Shown: one piece after another, positions 40,658-49,053 of the stretch
Layout: each line of letters begins with the position of its first letter
Position numbering within the stretch: the first letter of the stretch is position 1
From: Agrobacterium tumefaciens str. B6
GTDB lineage: Bacteria; Pseudomonadota; Alphaproteobacteria; Rhizobiales; Rhizobiaceae
NCBI RefSeq assembly: GCF_001541315.1
Contig: NZ_LMVK01000012.1
Coordinates: 186,001-250,000, forward strand
Direction: 5' to 3'
DNA: 64,000 nt
Position numbers and translations under genes: made by a program
The notes under the pieces: generated by a model
Told to the model about the DNA's origin: nothing
What the model saw: only the letters and a program-made list of their open reading frames with translations
Databases searched by the model: none

Positions 40658-41479
40658 TCAGGCAGGCTGCGCGTTCACTTCCGCCTTGCGCTCGTCGAAG
40701 GCGAGCTTCATGGCCTTCGTCACGTCGCGGGTTGTCGCGAAATAACTGTCGCTGCGCACCCAGTAGCGCAATTTGACGGTGGCGCTGTCGGCGCTGACCG
40801 AATCGACGAAGGTGACGGGGGCGGGGTCCAGCAAAACCCGGCTCTCCGAGCGAACGACTTTCATCAGCATATTCTGCGCGGCCGTGAGATCCTCGTCAGT
40901 CTTGACCGTCAGGCTCAGTTCGTGACGGCGCGAGGGAAAACGGCTGTAATTGGTGATCGGCACGTTCCAGAGGGTGGAGTTGGGCGCGAGACGATAGAGC
41001 CCATCGCTGGTCTTGAGTTCGGTGGCAAAGAGCCCGATCTCGATCACCGTGCCGCTGACCGTGCCGGTCTCGATATATTCACCGACCCGGAAGGGGCGCA
41101 GCACCAGAAGCATGATGCCGGCGGCAATATTCTGCAGCGTGCCCTGCAGCGCCAGACCAATGGCCAGACCGGCGGCGCCAAGGGCGGCGAGAATGGAGGC
41201 CGTCTGCACGCCGAACTGGCCAAGCACCATGACCAGCACGAGAATGAGAACCACATAGCGGATGGCGCCCGCGAAGAAGCCGGCAAGCGTCGCATCGAAG
41301 CCGCGAATGCGCGACAGGCCCTGAAAGGCCCAGCGTTGCAGGAAGGTGGCGGCCAGCCAGCCGATGATCAGCAGCAGAAGCGCACCAACGACCGAGAAGG
41401 AATATTGCACCGCAAGCGCGCTCGCCTGCTGCAACGCCGCCTGCGATGCGACGATGATATCCGTTGCCTGTTGTTCCAT
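40658..41479 (-). CDS. Small-conductance mechanosensitive channel, MscS family
   Basis: 273 residues, close to E. coli MscS (286). Three membrane segments precede the Gly/Ala-rich pore helix 'AALGAAGLAIGLALQGTLQN' (about residues 95-114), then 'PFRVGEYIETG' and the cytoplasmic vestibule domain. It releases solutes on hypo-osmotic shock. 'CAGGA' precedes the ATG. It has its own terminator downstream and is transcribed away from zinT. Confidence 0.92.
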   Translation of the reverse strand: MEQQATDIIVASQAALQQASALAVQYSFSVVGALLLLIIGWLAATFLQRWAFQGLSRIRGFDATLAGFFAGAIRYVVLILVLVMVLGQFGVQTASILAALGAAGLAIGLALQGTLQNIAAGIMLLVLRPFRVGEYIETGTVSGTVIEIGLFATELKTSDGLYRLAPNSTLWNVPITNYSRFPSRRHELSLTVKTDEDLTAAQNMLMKVVRSESRVLLDPAPVTFVDSVSADSATVKLRYWVRSDSYFATTRDVTKAMKLAFDERKAEVNAQPA

Positions 41480-41554
41480 GAATTATCCTGTGATTTTTAT
41501 TGCTGTCCAGGGTTGGTAACGACTGGACGCCGTGAGGGTTCCGCTAAAACGGCC

Positions 41555-42073
41555 TCAGGCGCCAAGCGGCAGTACGAAGGGCACGTTACCATCCGTATCC
41601 GCGCCCCTGCCGATTTTTTTGATCGCCGCCACCAGCCTGCCGTCGCGTCCGAGCAGACGGTCGCCGATGGCAATGATGCGGGCATTCGGCGTGGAATAGG
41701 GTGAGACGGCGCGCAGGCGCAGCGCAAGCTCCATTTCATCCTGGTCAGGATAAAGGCTGAGCGCTGCGATGACGGCGGCGGCGGGCGAGCGCGAAACACC
41801 CATCCAGCAATGGATGAGCAGCGGCGCGGACTGGTCCCATTCGCGGGCGAAATCGATCAGCCTCAGCACATGCGCATCATCAGGCGCGATGAGATCAGCG
41901 GTGCCTTTGAATGTGATGTCGTTCATGGCAAGCGTCAGATGCCGGTCTGCGGCAATGACGGCGGGGCGGTGAAAGGCCTGCTCTTTGGCGATCAGTGTCA
42001 CCATTTCGCGGGCCTTGTGTTTCACGGCCATCTCCGCGATCCGCGACAGCGGCGATACGACAATGGCCGTCAT
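41555..42073 (-). CDS. Tyrosine/dual-specificity protein phosphatase-like protein
   Basis: 172 residues. The CX5R signature is 'LIHCWMGVSRSPAAAVIAAL' with Cys and Arg as nucleophile and phosphate-binding residue; an upstream Asp in 'LIAPDDAHVL' may be the general acid. It is in the cytosolic PTP superfamily; the substrate is not predictable. The start overlaps the preceding gene's stop (ATGA, 42070-42073), so it is coupled to the HD-domain gene. Confidence 0.85.
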   Translation of the reverse strand: MTAIVVSPLSRIAEMAVKHKAREMVTLIAKEQAFHRPAVIAADRHLTLAMNDITFKGTADLIAPDDAHVLRLIDFAREWDQSAPLLIHCWMGVSRSPAAAVIAALSLYPDQDEMELALRLRAVSPYSTPNARIIAIGDRLLGRDGRLVAAIKKIGRGADTDGNVPFVLPLGA

Positions 42074-42693
42074 GTCGCGCTCCCCGTCCTGACCGCGCGC
42101 AGCGCCTCGATAGCCTCGAAACGTTCGATGAACAGCTTTTGCGCTTCGGTGGAGGGCAGGGGCGTCATGTCGAACATATCGCGGGTAATGCCGCGCGGCA
42201 GGCCGAAGAATTTCTGCGCCTCGGCGGTGGAAAAACCGGCAAGCTCCGTCGCCTCGAAAAAGGCGGCGACCGTGTCGGCCTTCTTGATGCGGTCCTTCAA
42301 GTCGCGCGATGCATGTGGTGGCAGGCCGAAACGCAGATGCACGGCGGCCTCCAGCCGTTTTTCCACGGTCTTGTAACCACCGCCGACCACGGATTTGAAC
42401 GGCGAGATCATGTCGCCGATGACATATTCCGGCGCGTCATGCAGAAGCGCCATCTGCATGTCATCAGGCGTCGCACCCGTGCACATGCGGCAGAAGATGG
42501 TTTCGACGATGAGGCAATGCTGGGCGACGGAAAAGGCGTGGTCGCCGCGCGTCTGGCCGTTCCAGCGGGCGACACGGGCAAGGCCGTGGGCGATATCGGC
42601 AATTTCCACATCGAGCGGCGAAGGGTCGAGCAGATCGAGCCGCCGGCCGGACAGCATGCGCTGCCAGGCGCGCGGGCTTTTTGCGGGCGTCAC
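42070..42693 (-). CDS. HD-domain hydrolase, YfbR-like
   Basis: 207 residues. The YfbR-like HD pattern is 'GDHAFSVAQHCLIVE' (first His region), 'MALLHDAPEYVIGDM' (HD pair) and 'KKADTVAAFFEATELAG' (late Asp), resembling 5'-deoxynucleotidases. I chose GTG 42693 with 'GGAGG' 7 bases upstream; an in-frame ATG at 42861 would lie deep inside ygfZ. The middle gene of ygfZ-HD-PTP. Confidence 0.85.
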   Translation of the reverse strand: MTPAKSPRAWQRMLSGRRLDLLDPSPLDVEIADIAHGLARVARWNGQTRGDHAFSVAQHCLIVETIFCRMCTGATPDDMQMALLHDAPEYVIGDMISPFKSVVGGGYKTVEKRLEAAVHLRFGLPPHASRDLKDRIKKADTVAAFFEATELAGFSTAEAQKFFGLPRGITRDMFDMTPLPSTEAQKLFIERFEAIEALRAVRTGSAT

Positions 42694-42695
42694 TC

Positions 42696-43544
42696 TTAAT
42701 CCTCCGCCCGAGCCGCGGGATCGGCCGCCGGGAAGGAAAGGCCGCTCCAGGCCGGCAGGGCCACGGTCACGGGAACAGTCCCGGCAAGAAGCGGCGTGCC
42801 CGAAGCAAGCGCATCGGCAATGCGGTCGATCCGCACGATGGCAAGCGCCCTGTTGCCGCAAACGGTTCCAAGCGTGCCGACCGGTTTTCCATCGGCGGTA
42901 ATCTCCGTCCCGCTGGCGGGCAACGCGCCTCCGGCCGAAACGGTGACGACGCGGCGTCTTGCCGTACCGCGATGTTTCATGCGCGAAACGACTTCCTGGC
43001 CGACGAAGCAGCCCTTCCTGAAGGAAACGCCGTCATTCACATCCATCAGAACATCATGGGGAAAAGCATCCTGCAGCGCATAATCCCGGCCGGATTCGGC
43101 AATGCCATGGTCAACGCGCAGCGCATCATAGGCAGCGACATCGCCCGAAGCCGATGCACCCGGTAGCCTGAAGAGATCGATTCCGGCCTTGGCGAAACGG
43201 CCGTCCCTGATGCCTGCCACCGGTGCAGTCTCGGTCCAGAAAACGCTCACACCTTCGACCGTCTCGACTTTGAGGTCGACCGGTGCGCGCAGCTTGTACA
43301 TGGTCAGGCGGCGCAGCAATGCGTCCTGTTCGGCGGCGCCCGTTTCGATCAGATAGTCCCCGCCATCGCGCCAGATCAGGAAATCGAACAGGATCTTGCC
43401 CTGCGGCGTCAGAAGTGCCGCGGCCCGGGCCTCGCCTGCCGGCAGATTCTCGATATCTGCGGTGATGAGGTTGTTCAGAAACTCCTCGGCGCCGGTGCCG
43501 GAAACCCGGATCAGGCGGCGGTCGGCAAGAAAGGCGGAAGGCAT
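42696..43544 (-). CDS. ygfZ: Folate-binding Fe-S cluster repair protein YgfZ
   Basis: 282 residues. YgfZ is a tetrahydrofolate-binding relative of GcvT that supports certain Fe-S enzymes. The signature 'FRKGCFVGQEVVSRMKHRG' with its conserved Cys is present (about residues 170-188), and the N terminus reads 'ADRRLIRVSGTGAEEFLNNL'. ATG 43544 is taken; the frame extends to 43601 with residues that do not fit. The next gene begins 2 bases after the stop, so an operon with the HD and PTP genes is likely. Confidence 0.92.
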   Translation of the reverse strand: MPSAFLADRRLIRVSGTGAEEFLNNLITADIENLPAGEARAAALLTPQGKILFDFLIWRDGGDYLIETGAAEQDALLRRLTMYKLRAPVDLKVETVEGVSVFWTETAPVAGIRDGRFAKAGIDLFRLPGASASGDVAAYDALRVDHGIAESGRDYALQDAFPHDVLMDVNDGVSFRKGCFVGQEVVSRMKHRGTARRRVVTVSAGGALPASGTEITADGKPVGTLGTVCGNRALAIVRIDRIADALASGTPLLAGTVPVTVALPAWSGLSFPAADPAARAED

Positions 43545-43666
43545 GGTGTCACCGTTCGGTTCGTCGAGACTATGCGGATAGCAGGCAAGATGCAGATGCA
43601 TTTGCCGGAATGCTCATTCCGCACAGTTAGGATTTTTGCCCGAGAACGGCAAGCACTGCGATGCGA

Positions 43667-44431
43667 TCAATCGCCGGCGGTGAAGAACTTCCACTTGCCG
43701 TCAGGCGAAATGCCGACGCGATAGAAGCTGTAATTGCCAAATTCCTGCATGTCCGCCAGATCGCCCGCCGTGATGATTCGCAGAAGCTCCACCTTTTCCG
43801 GTGCAGTCAGCGTATTCAGCGGTTTTCCGGCAAAATAGGGGAAAACATAGGCTTCGTCAGGGGTGCCGGCATCGATATGGGCATAACCGGTCGACAGGAG
43901 ATCGATGATGATCGCCAGCACTTCCAACCCGTCCGGATCGCCGGAATAGCTTTTCAGCGCTGCAATCGGGTCTTCGCTGTCATTACCGTCGATGCGGAAC
44001 TGGTTCTGCCCGGCGGCGATGAAGGGTCGCAGCTTTTCGATATCGCCTGACGCGGCGGCATCGATGATCTGCTGGCGCAGCTTGCGCACGGGTTCCGGCG
44101 CCTTGGAAATGTCGTGCTCGATTACAACAGACATTTCCGGGGTGTTATAGGGCTTGGCGGATTGCTGGTTTGCCTGGCCAGCGGAACGGTCCACCAAAGG
44201 GTCGGGCAGGGGAATGCCTTCCGAATCGCCTTCGATCTCGTCCGGCTCAGCAGGCTGGGCCTGCTGCGGCTGCTCGCTCTCGGCCTTTGGCTCGCTTTCG
44301 GTGTTCTGCGCCGGCTTCAGCTCGGAAAGGGCAAAGGCGCGGCTCGGCACGCCAATCGGACCGGCGGTCAGGGCAAGCAGAATGGACAGCAGGGCGGAAG
44401 AGCGCAAAAGGCCCTTGCTCAGGCAAGACAT
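43667..44431 (-). CDS. Conserved exported protein, function unknown (254 aa)
   Basis: A signal peptide is present (hydrophobic about residues 10-34). A Pro/Glu/Gln-rich linker (about 38-85) precedes a folded C-terminal domain ('RKLRQQIIDAAASGDIEKLR', 'YVFPYFAGKPLNTLTAPEKV', 'YSFYRVGISPDGKWKFFTAG'). I do not recognise the family; similar exported proteins occur in Rhizobiales. The neighbour on the same strand ends 14 bases upstream, so co-transcription is likely. Confidence 0.75.
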   Translation of the reverse strand: MSCLSKGLLRSSALLSILLALTAGPIGVPSRAFALSELKPAQNTESEPKAESEQPQQAQPAEPDEIEGDSEGIPLPDPLVDRSAGQANQQSAKPYNTPEMSVVIEHDISKAPEPVRKLRQQIIDAAASGDIEKLRPFIAAGQNQFRIDGNDSEDPIAALKSYSGDPDGLEVLAIIIDLLSTGYAHIDAGTPDEAYVFPYFAGKPLNTLTAPEKVELLRIITAGDLADMQEFGNYSFYRVGISPDGKWKFFTAGD

Positions 44432-44445
44432 GATAGACCCCGGCT

Positions 44446-44703
44446 TTACTGTATTACCCGCTGCGGCGAAAATTCGCCCTGAAGCATGCGCTGGCGCAGC
44501 GATTCCAGCATTGCTTCAGCGCCGGCCTCGCCATGGATACGGATGGTTTCGCGCATGGCCAGAGCGATGGCGGCATCGGCGATGATCTCCGGCTCGATGC
44601 CGTCGGCCATGCCGTCAGCCCATGCCTCGTTCTGGTGTTCCAGAGCGACCTGCATCTTTTCATGCACGATCATATCGTCGATTTCGTTACGGCTTGTCTG
44701 CAT
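44446..44703 (-). CDS. Conserved small protein, function unknown (85 aa)
   Basis: A soluble, helical, acidic protein: 'EIDDMIVHEKMQVALEHQNE', then 'EIIADAAIALAMRETIRIHG' and 'AEAMLESLRQRMLQGEFSP'. No family assigned. 'AGGA' precedes the ATG with proper spacing. It lies 14 bases upstream of the exported protein gene; the two probably share a transcript. Confidence 0.72.
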   Translation of the reverse strand: MQTSRNEIDDMIVHEKMQVALEHQNEAWADGMADGIEPEIIADAAIALAMRETIRIHGEAGAEAMLESLRQRMLQGEFSPQRVIQ

Positions 44704-44808
44704 TTTTCATCCTCGACAGGGCGGGCAAGTCCTTACCACCCTGTTAACAACACTAGCAGCCTTTTATCAAAACGGCACGGGCTGCGGCGAAAAGAGGTTA
44801 ACAATCCT

Positions 44809-45264
44809 CTAATTTCCGAACCTGGACGCGATTTCCTGCGCGAGTGTTGCCCCTTCGTTACGGTAGTTCTCTTCTGCCATGATGGCGGCGCGTGTGCAAC
44901 TGGTGTGGATGGCCGCAAAGGAGCGGTATCCACGGTTGAATGCAGCCGTCATGCGCTGACGTCGTTCAGGTTCGTTGGCCGTGTCCGCAGCCAGAAGATC
45001 GCTCATCGACCTGCGCCAGTCCTCCGGTCCGGAAGAGGGGCACAGGGTTCTCAGATATTGCACCGCGCCCAGTATTTCCGACAGCCGTGCCAGCTTGTCG
45101 TCATAAGGAGCGGGCTTGGGCGGTATCGCTTCCGCCGGACGTGCCTCGGAAGCCGGTTTTGAAGGCTGCGCAAAAGCGATGCCTTCTTGCCCTGATATGG
45201 CAAGCATGGTCAGAAAAAGAGACAGGAAGATGGTTGGCCGTATCAAAATTCTATTCTGCCCCAC
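44809..45264 (-). CDS. TIGR02301-family exported protein (151 aa)
   Basis: The start carries a signal peptide ('FLSLFLTMLAISGQEGIAFA'). The mature domain reads 'APYDDKLARLSEILGAVQYL', 'RTLCPSSGPEDWRRSMSDLL' and 'RMTAAFNRGYRSFAAIHTSC', the TIGR02301 pattern of Rhizobiales with conserved cysteines. Function unknown. Start choice is uncertain: GTG 45264 or TTG 45246; no ATG precedes the signal sequence in frame except one deep inside the Nudix gene (45423). Confidence 0.72.
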   Translation of the reverse strand: MGQNRILIRPTIFLSLFLTMLAISGQEGIAFAQPSKPASEARPAEAIPPKPAPYDDKLARLSEILGAVQYLRTLCPSSGPEDWRRSMSDLLAADTANEPERRQRMTAAFNRGYRSFAAIHTSCTRAAIMAEENYRNEGATLAQEIASRFGN

Positions 45265-45344
45265 ACATACTCGTGAACTGTTGGCTCGTGACCATCCGGC
45301 GGGCGGATCAGTCCTAGATAATAGCGATTCTGGCTGACTGGCAA

Positions 45345-45761
45345 TCATGCAAGCAGGCGCTCGGCGCATTCGACCACACTTTCGGGCGCAGGCAGAAGGC
45401 GGATTTCCGCCAATGTGTACCACCCGGCATCCGCCGCATCGTCGCCCACAGTCACGACGGGATCGGCATCCGTCTCCACGGTGAAGACGGAGAGGAAATA
45501 ATGGCTCGTCAGCACGCCTTCAGCGTCGCGGGAGGGAAGATCATAGGTCGCGAAAAGCTGCGGCCTTCGCGCCACGATACCGGTTTCCTCGTGCAATTCG
45601 CGCAGCGCCGTCTCGGCTGCCGTTTCGCCGTCTTCGCCGCGCCCGCCCGGAAAGGCGAACATGTCCTTCGAGGGCGGGTTGATACGGCGCACGAGAAGCA
45701 GCCGGTCTCCGTTCCTGACGATGGCGGAGGAGGCAGCGCGGGGCTTGATACGAAGGGTCAT
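45345..45761 (-). CDS. Nudix hydrolase
   Basis: 138 residues. The Nudix box is 'GGRGEDGETAAETALRELHE' followed by 'ETGI' (about residues 38-61), with all Glu metal ligands. A MutT-like start 'SSAIVRNGDRLLLVRR' precedes it. It hydrolyses a nucleoside-diphosphate-linked compound; substrate unknown. No clear Shine-Dalgarno before the ATG. Upstream of the TIGR02301 gene with an 80-base gap. Confidence 0.9.
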   Translation of the reverse strand: MTLRIKPRAASSAIVRNGDRLLLVRRINPPSKDMFAFPGGRGEDGETAAETALRELHEETGIVARRPQLFATYDLPSRDAEGVLTSHYFLSVFTVETDADPVVTVGDDAADAGWYTLAEIRLLPAPESVVECAERLLA

Positions 45762-45890
45762 GAATGGTTTCGCTTGTTTCGGCCGTCTGCGGCCTGTCTA
45801 TAGTGTCGTGGTCCGGAAAATCGATTCCGGTTTCCGAAGTGAGCGTTATAGTCCGGAACTGTCGCGATTGTGCATGCTAAAGACGGTGGA

Positions 45891-46214
45891 ATGAAGGTCT
45901 ATCTTATCTATGTCCTGGCGGCTCTTGCCGAAATCGCCGGCTGTTTTTCCTTCTGGGCCTGGCTGAAACTCGGCAAGACCGGGTGGATATTGCTGCCGGG
46001 CATGCTGGCGCTTGCCGCTTTCGCCTGGCTTCTGACACTGGTTCCGACAGAGGCGGCGGGCAGGGCTTACGCCGCCTATGGCGGGATTTACATCGCTGCG
46101 TCGCTTTTCTGGCTCTGGGGCGTGGAAGGGCATGCGCCGGACAAATGGGATATTGCCGGCGGCGCTGTCTGCCTTGCCGGCACCGCCATCATCCTGTTCG
46201 GACCAAGGGGTTGA
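45891..46214 (+). CDS. UPF0060/YnfA family membrane protein
   Basis: 107 residues, the family's usual size, with four membrane segments and the signature '[20 protein letters not shown]' (about residues 9-28) and '[17 protein letters not shown]'. The family resembles small multidrug-resistance transporters; function not proven here. ATG 45891 gives the standard N terminus; GTG 45870 would add seven residues. The SRAP gene starts 9 bases after the stop, so the two are likely co-transcribed. Confidence 0.88.
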   Translation: MKVYLIYVLAALAEIAGCFSFWAWLKLGKTGWILLPGMLALAAFAWLLTLVPTEAAGRAYAAYGGIYIAASLFWLWGVEGHAPDKWDIAGGAVCLAGTAIILFGPRG

Positions 46215-46223
46215 GGAAAAAGC

Positions 46224-46985
46224 ATGTGTGGACGTTTCGTGCTGAAGGCGACACCCGAGGAGATCGCCGACTATCTCGATCTGATCGGCCTTGAGGATTT
46301 TCCCGCCCGTTTCAACATCGCACCGACGCAGCCCATATTGATCGTGATGGAGGGGGAGCGGCAGGAGCGCGGCAGCAACCTGCCCAATCGCCGCGCCGTG
46401 CTGGGCCGCTGGGGTTTCATGCCGGGCTGGGTAAAGGACCCGAAGGATTTTCCGCTGCTCACCAACGCCCGTTCGGAACCCGCCATCGGCAAGGCCTCCT
46501 TCCGCGCCGCCATGCGCCATCGCCGCGTGCTGGTGCCCGCAACCGGCTTTTACGAATGGCGACGCCCGCCGAAGGAGGAGGGCGGCAAACCGCAACCCTA
46601 TTTCATTCGCCCGAAAAGTGGCGGCATAGTCGCTTTCGCCGGCCTCATGGAAACCTGGTCTTCCGCCGACGGTTCGGAGGTCGATCCCGGTGCGATCCTC
46701 ACCACCGCCGCCAATGCCGCGATCGGCCGTATTCACGACCGCATGCCTGTTGTCATTGCGCCCGAGGATTTCAGCCGCTGGCTGGATTGCAAGACCCAGG
46801 AACCGCGCGAGATCGTCGACCTGATGCGGCCGGTTCAGGATGATTTCTTCGAGATGATCCCGGTATCGGACAAGGTCAACAAGGTCGCCAATGTCGGTGC
46901 CGATCTCATCGAGCCGGTGCCGGAAAGCGCGCCGCTGGCGAAGATCAAACCGGCGAAGGATGACGGGCAGATGTCGCTGTTTTGA
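46224..46985 (+). CDS. SRAP-family abasic-site protein (HMCES/YedK-like)
   Basis: 253 residues. SRAP proteins crosslink to abasic sites in single-stranded DNA through Cys2, and the start 'MCGRFVLKATPEEIADYL' provides it. Also present are 'RFNIAPTQPI' (Asn), 'ATGFYEWRRP' (catalytic Glu) and 'GRIHDRMPVVI' (His). The protein ends 'DDGQMSLF'; the last five residues match the beta-clamp-binding consensus QL(S/D)LF, reminiscent of the PCNA-binding tail of human HMCES. 'GAGGAAAAA' precedes the ATG. It follows ynfA by 9 bases. Confidence 0.93.
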   Translation: MCGRFVLKATPEEIADYLDLIGLEDFPARFNIAPTQPILIVMEGERQERGSNLPNRRAVLGRWGFMPGWVKDPKDFPLLTNARSEPAIGKASFRAAMRHRRVLVPATGFYEWRRPPKEEGGKPQPYFIRPKSGGIVAFAGLMETWSSADGSEVDPGAILTTAANAAIGRIHDRMPVVIAPEDFSRWLDCKTQEPREIVDLMRPVQDDFFEMIPVSDKVNKVANVGADLIEPVPESAPLAKIKPAKDDGQMSLF

Positions 46986-47068
46986 GATGCTTTCCGAGGA
47001 AGTTGAGGTCAGCCGTCGTTACGCGGCACGCGCTCGGTCCCACACAAGACTATCTTGTTCAGAAAAGC

Positions 47069-48361
47069 TCAGCTGTTCCGGCCGATCTTCTGCAGGCCTT
47101 CCTGGATCATGATGTCGGAATAGACGCGGTTGCGGCCATTTGCCTTGGCGAGATAGAGCAGCTGGTCCGCCGCATTCAGCTGGTTGTCGAAGGGTTCGCC
47201 CTTTTCGATCTCCACGACGCCGAGCGAAATCGTCAGGGCGAGGCTGCTGCCGCTCAGCTGCCGGCCATTCTTTTCCACCTGCCCACGCAGCTCTTCGCAG
47301 AACTGATAGGCGGCTCGCGCATCCAGCCCACGTAGGAACACGGCAAACTCCTCGCCGCCGAGGCGGGCGGGAATATGGCGTTGTTCATCGCACATGTCAT
47401 GCAGCAGTTCGGCCAGCTTTTTCAACGCCCTGTCGCCGGCATCGTGCCCCAGCGTGTCGTTGATCTTCTTGAAATGGTCGATGTCGAGAATGGCGACTGC
47501 GCCGCTCTCGTCATTGCCGTTGATGACATCCATCAGCGCCCGCGTGCGCTCGAAGAAGGAGCGGCGATTGGGCAGACCGGTGAGGTGGTCTCGTTCGGCC
47601 AGCTCGCGCAGGCGTTTAAGCTGCTTCAGCGTCTCGATATTGTTATCGATGCGGCACTGCAATTCTTCCGGCACGAAAGGGCGGTAGACGAAATCCGAGG
47701 CGCCCGCCTTCAGGAAGCTTGCCGAAAGCAACCGGTCGGTGGAGGACGATATGCCGATCACCCGCAAATCTTCGGATGAGCGGCTGTCGCGGATGCGGCG
47801 CGTCAGCTCATAACCGTCCATGTCGGGCATATGGTAGTCGGTGATGACAAGCTGGATCGTCGGGTCCTGCGACAGTATTTCCAGCGCCTGCTTGCCCGAA
47901 TGGGCCTCGCTGACCCTGAAATTCTGCCGTTCCAGAATTTCCACGAGACCGGAACGGGCGGTGCGAACATCATCGACCACCAGGACGGAAAAAAGCTTGT
48001 TGCTCAAAATCCGCTGGACCGTTCTGACCACCGCATCGACGGTGCGATGGCCGTCCTTGACGATGTAGTCGATGATCTTCTTTTCGGCGTAGCGCTTGCG
48101 CGCCTCGTCATCCACCGTGGCGGTGAAAACGATCGCCGGCACCTTACGCTCGGATAAAAGTGCGAGAATCTCGCCCTTCGGTGCATCGGGCAGATTGAGA
48201 CCCGTCAGCGCCAGCGTGAAACTATGGGCTTGCATGAGGGCATCGGCCGCGGCCATGCTGTCGCAATGAACAACCTCGGCTTCCGTTTCTTCCGAAAGCC
48301 GCGTCTTCAGCAGCATGGAAAGAGCAACGGAATCTTCAATCAGAAGGATTTTATCCTGCAT
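47069..48361 (-). CDS. PleD-like diguanylate cyclase (REC-REC-GGDEF)
   Basis: 430 residues. Receiver 1 (about 1-120) has the acidic start 'ILLIEDSVALSMLL' but Gly54 at the phospho-acceptor position ('LALTGLNLPD'). Receiver 2 (about 150-270) has 'VLVVDDVRTARSG' and the proper Asp in 'LVITDYHMPDMDG'. The GGDEF domain (about 280-420) has 'DHLTGLPNRRSFFERTRAL' and active-site 'RLGGEEFAVFL', so it should make cyclic-di-GMP. The RxxD inhibitory site is degenerate (E at the R position, H at the D position). Start ATG 48361 rather than 48406. Confidence 0.93.
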   Translation of the reverse strand: MQDKILLIEDSVALSMLLKTRLSEETEAEVVHCDSMAAADALMQAHSFTLALTGLNLPDAPKGEILALLSERKVPAIVFTATVDDEARKRYAEKKIIDYIVKDGHRTVDAVVRTVQRILSNKLFSVLVVDDVRTARSGLVEILERQNFRVSEAHSGKQALEILSQDPTIQLVITDYHMPDMDGYELTRRIRDSRSSEDLRVIGISSSTDRLLSASFLKAGASDFVYRPFVPEELQCRIDNNIETLKQLKRLRELAERDHLTGLPNRRSFFERTRALMDVINGNDESGAVAILDIDHFKKINDTLGHDAGDRALKKLAELLHDMCDEQRHIPARLGGEEFAVFLRGLDARAAYQFCEELRGQVEKNGRQLSGSSLALTISLGVVEIEKGEPFDNQLNAADQLLYLAKANGRNRVYSDIMIQEGLQKIGRNS

Positions 48362-48641
48362 GGCCGTCCCAAGCCCCCCTGGCCTGTCTTCACAATCTTC
48401 CCCCAACGCCGAATATTCGTCATCCGCATTTCTGCGAATTCGAAAATTGGCTTATTCATTGTTGTGGAAAAAAATGCGGAATAGAAAAGTTCTTTTGTAT
48501 TCACTAATCTATACGTCGCTGTTCGTATAGCCTTCTTGTGGAAGGCGAGATTTTTACTACATTTTCGTTTCAGCTTCGTTACAGAAGGCTGCCAATTTTG
48601 CAAATGATTGACGATCCGCAGTTTCGCGGAACGCCATATAC
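48362..48641. other. Intergenic region upstream of the pleD-like gene
   Basis: About 280 bases, AT-rich between 48460 and 48600, likely holding the promoter of the pleD-like gene. No operator or hairpin stands out. It ends at the terminator of the 43-residue ORF. Confidence 0.4.
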
Positions 48642-48667
48642 AAAAACGGCGCCCGGAAAAGGCGCCG
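48642..48667 (-). terminator. Strong terminator downstream of the 43-aa ORF
   Basis: On the minus strand CGGCGCC and GGCGCCG pair perfectly around an 7-base loop, followed by TTTTT. It ends a transcript coming from the small ORF (stop at 48750). A second hairpin lies between, at about 48701-48730. Confidence 0.8.
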
Positions 48668-48749
48668 CATGCTTGTTGATCTTCCGTCCGCAACTCTCCG
48701 TTTTCCGGGTAGTCCGCAAAAACCGGGAAAATCAAAAAAGCGAATATTT

Positions 48750-48881
48750 TCAGGCGGTTTTGGCAGCGGGCTTACGCTTCAGCATCAGGGCTGCGGCCGC
48801 AACGGCCTTCAGTCCGAGCGGGCGGTAGTGGCTGTTGAGGTCGGGCTTCGCCTGCGGCTGTGCCTTCGTCTCGTTCGTCAT
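48750..48881 (-). CDS. Small conserved-type protein (43 aa)
   Basis: A 43-codon frame with 'GGAGAGAGAG' upstream of ATG 48881. Product: 'MTNETKAQPQAKPDLNSHYR' followed by 'PLGLKAVAAAALMLKRKPAA' and 'KTA'. The polar N terminus and Ala-rich amphipathic helix flanked by lysines suggest a small peripheral membrane or nucleic-acid-binding peptide. It is followed by its own strong terminator at 48642-48667. It lies between pssA and the pleD-like gene, all on the minus strand. No family recognised. Confidence 0.65.
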   Translation of the reverse strand: MTNETKAQPQAKPDLNSHYRPLGLKAVAAAALMLKRKPAAKTA

Positions 48882-49053
48882 TTCTCTCTCTCCACAATTC
48901 ACGCCAATCGCCGTTGCGATGCGTGTGAGCCACTTCTTTCGCGGCTAATCTTGACGGATTCGAGGCGAAAAAAACGAAGCCGGCTTTTCAGGCTGCGACA
49001 TTTTGCGTCACACCCTGCGCCGGCTTGTAGCGAGAAAAAATAAACCTGCGGTT

